64,000 nucleotides of DNA, taken from Schistocephalus solidus (taxonomy: Eukaryota; Platyhelminthes; Cestoda; Diphyllobothriidea; Diphyllobothriidae). A program made the translations under genes and the position numbers. Of the stretch, positions 55,591-64,000 are shown piece by piece. Under the pieces are notes generated by a model that worked only from the letters and a program-made list of their open reading frames with translations, searched no databases and was not told the origin of the DNA. The stretch's first letter is position 1. Every line of letters begins with the position of its first letter. The stretch covers positions 1 to 64,000 of the forward strand of contig WEDG01000726.1 in assembly GCA_017591395.1 (NCBI GenBank). The letters run 5' to 3'.

Positions 55591-57385
55591 GTGCATTGGT
55601 GTACAGGAACTTTAGTTTTCGGTTTGCGCGGAAATGCTAACAGTCGGGCGCGCGCCGCTGTTTATTGGGCCAACTGCGTGGTAATCCGGAAAGGGCCTCT
55701 CCAGGAGGAGAACAATGGACGATGGATCACTTGGTTGTTGTAAATAACCAAATTTGTTTGTGTATATATGGGTGGGAATTTGACTTGGTATGCGGTGGTT
55801 TACCAAAGAAACACACGAAGGCGCATATGAACGAGTAGAACCCCTAAGTGACTAAGTGCACGTGAGCAATGCATTTAGCTTACTCAACTGCGGTAGGTAT
55901 GATTATGTTCCTTTCATACATTCGCTAGTCTTTGTATGATAGATCCCCAAGCTACCGTCCTGATTAATGTGTGAGACGCATGTGACTTGACAGTTTGGAG
56001 CAATTTGAGTTGGTGAGGGTGGTGATGCTCTTTTCTGAAAACAATACGGATAAAATAGAGTTGTTATAAGTGGAAAGGTGATATATTTAAGGTTGACTTG
56101 ATGGGTTGAAATTGTGCGGGATTTCGCTGTTTTGTCTGTATGTATATGACCGAGTAGGTCTCTTTCTTGCGTGTGCAGAAAACGTTTCGTGTATAACAAC
56201 AAAATTATGTCAAAAACGTAACTGAGCTAGACACGAAGGAAAAACACAAACTCGAGATGTCTTTACGTGCAAGAATCTACAAAGTATGTAAGACTTTATT
56301 TTCTTTCGTTAATAGGAGTTGAATGTAATAAGAGGACATTGTAAGTATAACCTAGAGACAACCGTAAATGGCATTGAAAAAATATCAGCAAACACCGGAC
56401 TCAGTAATAGGATGAAATAATTCGGTTGAAATAGGAGTGATAAGGGATGAATAACATATAACAATATGCTTTAAAGAAGCTACTACTACAAATAATTTCT
56501 CACAGAAATAAAATTGCATTATTTATACTGAGGCAAATGATAATTCTATGATTTCTATGACTTCCCACGAGCTGTGTGCAAAAATAAGAACTTGAGATTT
56601 GGACTAATTTTCCTCAATTATTAAATTCAAACATTGCTGCCCCAAACACCCAGTCTTATATTTCGGACGCAACAGTACGGATCGACTTCGGGACGCTGGC
56701 AGACAGCTGAATTTAGCAATTTCCCAAGATGTATATAGTATTTATCCCAACAATTAATTAAATATGTAGTCGTACTCAAGCGTTTGAGGGAACCTAGCAG
56801 TAACTGAGGCATTTATCTTAACCCTCGAGAGTCGTGCACCACTTGTCAAATTTTATGACCGCCTTTTGTACCTTGGCAACCCACACGGTTTCTCTGTATA
56901 CCGCACTTAATTTTACGTTACAAATAGGGTACTCAAAGGCCCATGCCTATTTCCCTCAATAAATTGAATTGAATTGAATTGAATTGAACTAGTTCCACAC
57001 ATATGGTTTTGTTGGCCGCCTGACATTAAATTATCAGAAACCTTGCTTTAATGCCTAACGATATTTCAGCCTCATGTGAATTTCTCTCAAGCCCGAATTC
57101 ATTTTCGATAGGATTTGTTGATTACAAAAGGACTGTGAGTTACTAGACACACATACGCCAATTTTGCCCACTGCCTATTACTTCTTGTTGCAGTCGGCTC
57201 TCAGTTTGGTTAAAGGCTGTTATTTGCTCTACAAGTGTCACAATGTACGCCAGTAAAATAATTATATTAGAAATATCAGGTAAAGTTGACATTCAGTGTT
57301 TTGGCCTCTAAACAAATTGCTTTAAATTGTCTGTCCCACTACCGCTTTCTTTAAAGAACTATGTGACTGCTGCTGCGGCCGGCTA
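55591..57385. other. AT-rich unique stretch with a (GAATT)n run
   Basis: A pentanucleotide tract (TTGAA repeated about six times) lies at about 56957-56990. It follows a short sequence that looks like a retroelement 3' end but cannot be assigned. Nothing else was recognised. Confidence 0.45.
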
Positions 57386-57518
57386 ATGGGGAGCAATATC
57401 GGCAAACAGGCCATGTTAAAAGACGGATCTGTAAGAATGGTTCACCCCCCAACCCCTTACGAACCGAGTGATGTAAATTTGAACGATCAAGATAACACTG
57501 TCCCTTCCTTGCCACTTT
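57386..57518 (+). CDS. Abl/Src-type tyrosine kinase, N-terminal exon with myristoylation signal
   Basis: The frame starts MGSNIGKQAMLKDGSVRMV and runs to DNTVPSLPL, then donor T/GTAAGTTG, leaving one base over. Gly2 with a small residue at 3 and basic residues downstream is the N-myristoylation pattern of membrane-anchored non-receptor kinases. The next exon begins an SH3 domain. The start is chosen because it is the first ATG of the frame and gives the Gly2 motif. The exact kinase family is inference, as the kinase domain is not seen in the window. Confidence 0.55.
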
Positions 57519-57556
57519 GTAAGTTGGTAATATTTTCTTATGTATGATTTCTTCAG

Positions 57557-57688
57557 CTAATAAACAATTTTCATCCGGAATAGTTGGATCCGAGGTGTCA
57601 ACTCAAAGTTTCCAGGCCAATCCATCTATAATGGTAGTCTTGTACGATTTTACTGCCACGCTTGAATCCCAATTGACCATAAAACGCG
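57557..57688 (+). CDS. Abl/Src-type kinase, exon 2 (start of SH3 domain)
   Basis: It is joined to the previous exon across a 38 bp GT...AG intron (57519-57556) with matching phase. It encodes NKQFSSGIVGSEVSTQS, then IMVVLYDFTATLESQLTIKR. The ALYDF-like box followed by L-x-I-x-x-G is the first half of an SH3 domain, closest in style to Abl. The donor G/GTAAGC cuts the domain after the KRG turn. The remainder must lie beyond the following intron, which contains the 58.2-61.9 kb PLE inverted repeat. I did not find the next exon. Confidence 0.6.
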
Positions 57689-58089
57689 GTAAGCGTTCGG
57701 AGTTTTTGCAAACTGCATGCATAAGCTTATGTGGTCAAATTTCATAGATTACCCTTAGTTATTTCCAATTCCAACCACATGCAATATTATGCTGGTCCGT
57801 TTTAGGCACTGTATGTGGTGTTTGCCTGGTGTTCTCGATAAATCTTCAACTGCGAATAGTTAAATTTTCTGTGTCGTTTATTAATAAGCGGCACAATATT
57901 CCAATTAAAATACTGTTTCGATGATCCTTGATACACTAGTAGGTCTATGAATTAGCGAATATATCCTCAGCACAGGTACATTAATATTGTTTTCACGTTG
58001 ATTAGCAACTGTTTGTATCTTTTTTATTTCAGTTTGAACACCCTCAAATATTTATTTGCATTCTATATGTAGTCTCATTTAATCTGCAC

Positions 58090-58191
58090 ACACAAACACA
58101 CTCACGCACACACACACACATATATTTTTATATATATATATAACCACATCAGTGAGTGTCATACGCTTGTTTTATATATATATATATATAT
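58090..58191. repeat. (CA)n and (TA)n microsatellites bordering a PLE
   Basis: CACACA-rich sequence passes into TATA tracts at 58121-58142 and 58174-58191. Confidence 0.85.
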
Positions 58192-58348
58192 TCCGAATGT
58201 TCGTGAATATGCGAGGCCCAGGTAATTGTATTGAAGAAGACGGGAAGGCGTTCTCTGGGACCAGAATTTTATTCATCCGACGTTTCGAACTCTCACGCGA
58301 GCCCATCGTCAAGGAATAAAAGACTGTACAGCTCAGTGCTTATTTAAC

Positions 58349-59799
58349 TCACCTCTGCCGAGTATGACCTTCATCAGCGCCATTGATTTGTTCGCGCAGG
58401 GCCTGATATGCAGCTGGCAGATCGATATGTCTATTGATCGATTCCGCGGTCGAGTGCCACGATTCCTGCAGCAGGCGTGAAATTCGGTCGTCTGACTGGC
58501 CCAATATTCTCACGCTGCCAAAGTCAAAGTCGTGCTCTGGCGAGGATGCGTGAGCGGCTACCAAGGAGAATTTATCCTTCCTTCTCACAGCGAGCTCGTG
58601 CTCGTGCATTCTCGTGCAAAACCCGTTTACCGGTTTCGCCAACATAATTTGCTCGACCACAACGGCAGTCTATCCGGTAAATGACGCCAGATTTTTTTGG
58701 TTGAGGGGATTGGGTCTTTAGGTTGCATGAGTTGCCGGCGGATTGTCGCTTCCGGTCTGTGAGCCACGCCAATCCCAAATTCGCTCACTAGTCTAGCAAA
58801 TTCTTCGGATACACCAGTTATGTAAGGTATTGCACGCCAGTACTTCGGTTTTGGCTGCCCCTTCGGATTTATTCTCTTGGCCTCTCGCCTGCATTTCTCA
58901 ACAAAACTCCCAGGATATCCGTTGACCGTGAAGAGTTTCCGCAGAAACTGTACCTCGGCCTTCTTGTCGGCTGGTTCGGTGCAATGGGTTTCCGCTCGAT
59001 GGTACAGTGTTCTCACACAGCTGCGTTTGTGCGAGAGGGGGTGGTTGCTAAAATAACTCAGAATTCGAGAGGTATTCGTCGCCTTCCTGTAAACCGTCGT
59101 TTTGAGTTCTCCATCGCCCTTTCTGTATACCAGCACGTCGAGAAACGGCAACTGACAGTCTTTTCTTCTTCCATCGTGAATTGGATGTCGGGGAAGATCG
59201 AGTTCAGATTCTTTGTGAAATCCCCAATTTTTTTCGCGGCTGATGATGACAAATGCGTCATCAACATACCGCACCCACAATCGTGGTCGATAGTGGTCGA
59301 ACGCCAGTGCCTCCAGTCTCTGCAATACTGCTTCAGCAATCAGGCCGGACAACGGCGACCCCATCGGCGTACCTTTGACCTGTTCGTACACGGTTCCATT
59401 AAAGGTAAAGAATGTGTTCAGACAGTGTTTCAGGAGGTCGAAAAGGTGCCTTATTTTGAGTTTTGTATCCGCCTCGTTATAGTGCTCTTCTAGCGGGGTT
59501 TGTATGGTTTCGACTGCGAGATGTTGTGGGATGGAGGTGAAAAGTGACGTCACATCGAAAGATACCATCACTTCTTCGTCCGTAAGTCGAATACCCTGTA
59601 ACTTTCGTATAAATTGTTCAGCTGAGTGGACGGTTGTCGTGGAACCCTGGGTTAGAAACTTGAGACGTTGAAACAACCACTTGGCTAGACCAAACGTTGG
59701 GGTGCCTCTTAGAGAGACGATCGGCCGTAGGGGGGTTCCTGGTTTGTGGACCTTGGGGAGGCCATAGAATCTCGCGAGCGCTGTGTCCTTTGGTTTCAT
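58349..59799 (-). pseudogene. PLE B reverse transcriptase plus GIY-YIG
   Basis: On -, the RT motifs are FYGLPKVHKPGTPLRPIVS, MVSFDVTSLFTSIPQHLAVE, GTPMGSPLSGLIAE, WVRYVDDAFVII and LPFLDVLVYRK. Between YVDD and LPFL about 30 residues are in another frame (two compensating indels, near 59225 and 59155), so the long frame survives with an altered segment. Further shifts near 58690 and 58620 break the GIY-YIG part (GVIYRIDCRCGRANYVGETG-KR; then HEHELAVRRKDKFSLVAAH and SWHSTAESINRHIDLPAAYQ). Confidence 0.88.
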
Positions 59800-60021
59800 C
59801 TTTTGAAAGTCAGTCTGTGTTATTGCTTTTTGACTTCCGAAGACTTGCCAGGTCTTTGTTGATATTGTTTACTAGCGTCTTCATCACGTCATCCTCGCGA
59901 GGTATATAGGCAGTTCTATCGCCCAAGAGTGCCTCAACTTTGTTGACGTAGTCCTCTTTGTTCAAAAATTACAGTCGACCGTCCTTTGTCTGCTGGAAGT
60001 ATGACAATGTTTTGTCGGCCT

Positions 60022-60402
60022 TTAGCGTCCGAAGTGCTTCAGTTTCTGCTTTTTGAGAGCGTCTTGCGTTTTTTTGTGGGATATCAGTCTGGAAGATATT
60101 CGCTGTCGTAGCAGATTTCTGCTTTCCTCGGTAATTGGGGCCTCGCGAATGACCGATTCCGCAGCTGCAATGAAGTCAAGTGGTTGGGCATCCATGGTAT
60201 TGAAACATGCATCGTGGCTCAGGACTTTTACCTGCTCTGCTGTCAGTTGTTTGGAGGAAAGGTTGTGCACGACATTAGCATAGCAAATGTTTGCATTCTT
60301 TTCGCTCAACGTGGTCAATTTCTGTGTCAATTTGGTGTCACGGGCATCGCGAATGCGTCTGGCACTGAAAGAAATGCTACGGTGCAAAGCATTTGTCAGC
60401 AC
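60022..60402 (-). pseudogene. PLE B N-terminal region
   Basis: On -, a 126-codon helical, charged segment (VVHNLSSKQLTAEQVKVLSH, then AAESVIREAPITEESRNLLR and SHKKTQDALKKQ) precedes ILPADKGRSTV-type sequence. This is the conserved pre-RT region of PLE proteins. The reading breaks near 59975 and resumes as NKEDYVNKVEALLGDRTAYI. Confidence 0.7.
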
Positions 60403-60421
60403 TTCTCCAAGAATCGTTGAG

Positions 60422-61928
60422 CAGGAACCCCTCTACGGCCGATCGTCTCTCTAAGAGGCACCCCAACGTTTGGTCTAGCCAAGTGGTTGTTTCAACGTCT
60501 CAAGTTTCTAACCCAGGGTTCCACGACAACCGTCCACTCAGCTGAACAATTTATACGAAAGTTACAGGGTATTCGACTTACGGACGAAGAAGTGATGGTA
60601 TCTTTCGATGTGACGTCACTTTTCACCTCCATCCCACAACATCTCGCAGTCGAAACCATACAAACCCTGCTAGAAGAGCACTATAACGAGGCGGATACAA
60701 AACTCAAAATGAGGCACCTTGTCGACCTCCTGAAACACTGTCTGAACACATTCTTTACCTTTAATGGAACCGTGTACGAACAGGTCAAAGGTACGCCGAT
60801 GGGGTCGCCGTTGTCCGGCCTGATTGCTGAAGCAGTATTGCAGAGACTGGAGGCACTGGCGTTCGACCACTATCGACCACGATTGTGGGTGCGGTATGTT
60901 GATGACACATTTGTCATCATCAGTCGCGAAAAAATTGGGGATTTCACAAAGAATCTGAACTCGATCTTCCCCGACATCCAGTTCACGATGGAGGAAGAAA
61001 AAAACTGTCAGTTGCCGTTTCTCGACGTGCTGGTATACAGAAAGGGCGATGGAGAACTCAAAACGACGGTTTACAGGAAGGCGACGAATACCTCTCGAAT
61101 TCTGAGTTATTTTAGCAACCACCCCTCTCGCACAAACGCAGCTGTGTGAGAACACTGTACCATCGAGCGGAAACCCATTGCACCGAACCAGCCGACAAGA
61201 AGGCCGAGGTACAGTTTCTGCGGAAACTCTTCACGGTCAACGGATATCCTGGGAGTTTTGTTGAGAAATGCAGGCGAGAGGCCAAGAGAATAAATCCGAA
61301 GGGGCAGCCAAAACCGAAGTACTGGCGTGCAATACCTTACATAACTGGTGTATCCGAAGAATTTGCTAGACTAGTGAGCGAATTTGGGATTGGCGTGGCT
61401 CACAGACCGGAAGCGACAATCCGCCGGCAACTCATGCAACCTAAAGACCCAATCCCCTCAGCCAAAAATCTGGCGTCATTTACCGGATAGACTGCCGTTG
61501 TGGTCGAGCAAATTATGTTGGCGAAACCGGTAAACGGGTTTGCACGAGAATGCACGAGCACGAGCTCGCTGTGAGAAGGAAGGATAAACTCTCCTTGGTA
61601 GCCGCTCACGCATCCTCGCCAGAGCACGACTTTGACTTTGGCAGCGTGAGAATATTGGGCCAGTCAGACGACCGAATTTCACGCCTGCTGCAGGAATCGT
61701 GGCACTCGACCGCGGAATCGATCAATAGACATATCGATCTGCCAGCTGCATATCAGGCCCTGCGCGAACAAATCAATGGCGCTGATGAAGGTCATACTCG
61801 GCAGAGGTGAGTTAAATAAGCACTGAGCTGTACAGTCTTTTATTCCTTGACGATGGGCTCGCGTGAGAGTTCGAAACGTCGGATGAATAAAATTCTGGTC
61901 CCAGAGAACGCCTTCCCGTCTTCTTCTT

Positions 61929-61930
<2 letters not shown>
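60422..61930 (+). mobile_element. Penelope-like element C, 5' truncated, head-to-head with B
   Basis: It starts at GAACCCCTCTACGGCCGATC inside the RT entry motif and ends at (TA)n. It is the inverted copy of 58235-59740, giving arms of about 1.5 kb around a 681 bp spacer that belongs to PLE B. The 3' end carries TTGACGATGGGCTCGCGTGA ... GAAACGTCGG near 61848-61882. Confidence 0.88.
60423..61810 (+). pseudogene. PLE C reverse transcriptase plus GIY-YIG
   Basis: RT is intact from PLRPIVSLRGTPTFGLAKW through FDVTSLFTSIPQ, GTPMGSPLSG, YVDDTFVIISREKIGDF and LPFLDVLVYRK (to about 61120). A shift near 61130 leads to TLYHRAETHCTEPADKK and GVAHRPEATIRRQLM (61146-61490). Another near 61470 leads to the GIY-YIG centre and HEHELAVRRKDKLSLVAAH ... 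INRHIDLPAAYQALRE (to 61810). It lacks the compensating indels of PLE B, so the two arms diverged after duplication or insertion. Confidence 0.88.

Positions 61931-61992
<62 letters not shown>
61931..61992. repeat. (AT)n at the right border of PLE C
   Basis: A pure AT tract of about 60 bases directly follows the PLE 3' end (CTTCTTCTTCA). Confidence 0.95.
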
Positions 61993-61997
<5 letters not shown>

Positions 61998-63424
61998 GTT
62001 CAGTATTTTTCAAATTATGCATTGCAGCGAACTACTCTGGCAGCAGAAGACGAAAATCTTGCTTTGTATCGAATTTATTAAAGCATACCATTTTTATTTG
62101 CTAACATTAGTTTTTTCTTTTGATTTTCGATGGCCTTTTATTTAGTGTAATAAGATTTCAGAGGGCAATTTTAAACGTCAAATGCCCAAGTAGACGTCAA
62201 CGCGGTAATGTTATTGGGCTTGATTCAAAATCTATAGGTCATTTAAGGCTCAAGTGGCTCTTTTAGGTTCTGATCTAACTTTTTTAAGGCTGGTTTCCGT
62301 ATTTGTCTTTTTAAACCACTACCAGTGCTTCTTTCTCCATTTAGTAAAGCATGAATTTAGTTTAGCAAAATTCCCAAAAGCACAAAACAGTTACGCTGAT
62401 AAATGTAATGATGTCAGTGATTAAGTGAAACGAGACCTCTTATACTCCCTTGTTTACTCAGGAAACTTAACAGTTGATGCCATTCTAGGATTCTAAACCG
62501 TTGGTACGGTGATTAACGATGCCAAGTCTGCTCAATGTAGCAGTCGAAATAAATTCTCTTTTCATCGGAGCGTCTTGTTTTACAGTAATATACTTGTTGT
62601 ACCTCGTTTATATCTAATTTATGGAACATATATCCTGACAGTTTTTCTTCGTGCTCCATTAGCATCTGCTACTGTCTTTAGCATATGCAAGATGGAAGTC
62701 TGCAGTATTTTTCCTCCAGAATTTATTGCTAGCTTTTCGGAGCAACCAAGCGGATCTCGCGATGTAAACCCACCGAAGTTTTTGTCACCTGAAGGTGCCT
62801 AGTTCTGGTGTTATAAATTTGTCTCTTCATCTCACCGGAGGACCAGTATTTGCGGCGACGTCTGCTGTGGCTTAACGTCTCCCCTAAGGTGTTTTGTAGA
62901 GCACCGTTCACAATGATCAAGGTTTTTTAAAACTAAAAATATCGCAGGTGACTGCTGCCTGTATTGGATCGGTTGCAGACAACAAACCTGATTTGTTTAA
63001 ACAAGTGCATATTCCAGTTGATTTAACCACCATTTACATATCCCTAGACTGAATTTTTCCTGTGATCTTTGTATCGTATATGTGACAGCCAAACGTTTTA
63101 GCGCAGCGCAGTTAACACGTGTATCCCCTGGATCAGTTGCCAAGAGCATTTATTTATTTTCATCTTCCTAAAGTTTAATTTCTCCACAACCGCAACGTCC
63201 ACACCCGACTATTGGTTATAAGTCGTGACAAAAAGCTTTTTTTGCGGATTATTGATTTTCAGCAACATTAGGCTACTACTGAAACTGTCCGCAGCAAAAC
63301 GAAGGAAGAACGGTTTTTTAACGTTCAAGCTTCGGTTGGATCATTTAAATTGACTGAGCATCTGGAGAATAGACCCGTTTTCAAGTACATATGTGCTCAG
63401 ATAAACAGGGAAATATGAAATTTC
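61993..63424. other. AT-rich unique stretch
   Basis: The 97-codon frame at 62509-62802 shows no known domain. No repeats were recognised. If the kinase gene continues, this is intronic. Confidence 0.45.
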
Positions 63425-63800
63425 GGTCGTCGTTAACGACGATGACCGTATGGACCACAGTATGGTGGCTCAGGAAAGGTGAATTTCACAGGAATTATTT
63501 TATTAATAGTAGACTTGCGGAGCGTCTACCGCACGCTCTCCCTTCTACATCACTTGATCCCAGCGTTAACCCAGTGTCAATGAGACTGGAGGTGAGATCA
63601 AACATAATGGCTGACAAATCTAATCAAACCATCTACATATACCATGCACGCCTGATCCGCACACAATGGGTTAGGTTTTCACACACACAAGAAAGTGTCG
63701 GTTTGGGTCCTGTCTGAGCGGGATTGCCATAGAGGCCACACTAAGCAGCTATTGCAGTCTAACTCTCTAGGACCGAGTTATCCCGGTGGTGCAGGGTGGC
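63425..63800 (-). mobile_element. Zinc-finger LINE 3' tail, diverged
   Basis: AGTAGACTTGCGGAGCGTCTACCGCACGCTCTCCC and GCTATTGCAGTCTAACTCTC correspond to 25675-25700 and 25872-25890 in order. It is eroded. Confidence 0.5.
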
Positions 63801-64000
63801 ACGTGTTAATACCCGAATGTCTATGGGCGATTGCAGATTACAGGTGCGCATATCCCATGGATCTTCAGATACCTATGTTACCTGGTTATCGCGATTTTTA
63901 ACCTCGTTACAAAGTGTGCTGTCGTTTTCGATAGACAGCGTCGCCGAAGGGCAAGATGAAAAAAGAATATTACGTCACAACATGTACCCAAAATAGGCAA

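Larger units (their letters stand above)
58235..60421 (-). mobile_element. Penelope-like element B, nearly full length, - strand
   Basis: It runs from an N-terminal region (60402-60022) through the PADKG box (about 59990), RT (59799-58900) and GIY-YIG (58720-58350) to a 3' end with a hammerhead-like series (TTGACGATGGGCTCGCGTGA ... GAAACGTCGG, complement of 58286-58316). It abuts PLE C head-to-head at 60421/60422. The left flank is (TA)n. Confidence 0.85.

Noticed and set aside
58984..59493. 169-codon open frame on +, and 161 codons on - at 60670-61155
   Set aside because: Both are antisense shadows of the PLE reverse transcriptases B and C.

Overview
This is eukaryotic, very repeat-rich DNA with short introns, microsatellites and no bacterial gene organisation. 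The elements present are Penelope-like elements (PLEs) with GIY-YIG domains, a CR1-like LINE, an RTE-type LINE carrying C-terminal C2H2 fingers, and tRNA-derived repeats. This mix is what is seen in flatworms and points to a diphyllobothriidean tapeworm (Spirometra / Schistocephalus / Dibothriocephalus group). The species is inferred, not shown.

Two host genes are supported. (1) A DESI2-like PPPDE isopeptidase gene on + runs from 22989 to 46015 in six exons whose splice sites and phases agree exactly: 54, 73, 94, 142, 111 and 549 nt, 340 codons plus stop. Most of its 22 kb of intron is transposon. (2) The first two coding exons of an SH3-containing, probably N-myristoylated Abl/Src-type tyrosine kinase lie at 57386-57688 (+). 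The rest of that gene is not seen and probably lies outside the window.

Layout: 1-3084 is largely unique, with one old LINE tail. 3085-13916 holds three tandem copies of a 3.7-4.0 kb unit. 14.5-16.4 kb has a diverged SINE and a 1.3 kb element with about 260 bp inverted termini. 16.9-22.7 kb is a nest of PLE, hAT and ribozyme-SINE sequence. 23-46 kb is the DESI2-like gene with its intronic repeats: zinc-finger LINE, TTAGGG-like fold-back elements, a CR1-like relic, and a PLE/SINE cluster at 35.2-40.9 kb. 47-49.6 kb has two zinc-finger-LINE fragments. 49.6-52.7 kb is mostly unique. 52.8-55.6 kb is a CR1-like LINE. 57.4-57.7 kb carries the kinase exons. 58.2-61.9 kb is a large head-to-head PLE inverted repeat. 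62-64 kb is largely unique with a LINE tail.

The most interesting system is a roughly 302 bp repeat. It joins a tRNA-like Pol III promoter (A and B boxes) to a type-I hammerhead-ribozyme-like fold: CUGANGA and GAAA core, a covarying stem I and a very short stem III. Several copies are tandem dimers arranged as head-to-head inverted pairs bounded by (TA)n. The PLEs in the same window share the (TA)n boundaries, head-to-head inverted organisation and hammerhead-like 3' motifs. This suggests a retrozyme-like non-autonomous element mobilised by PLE machinery.
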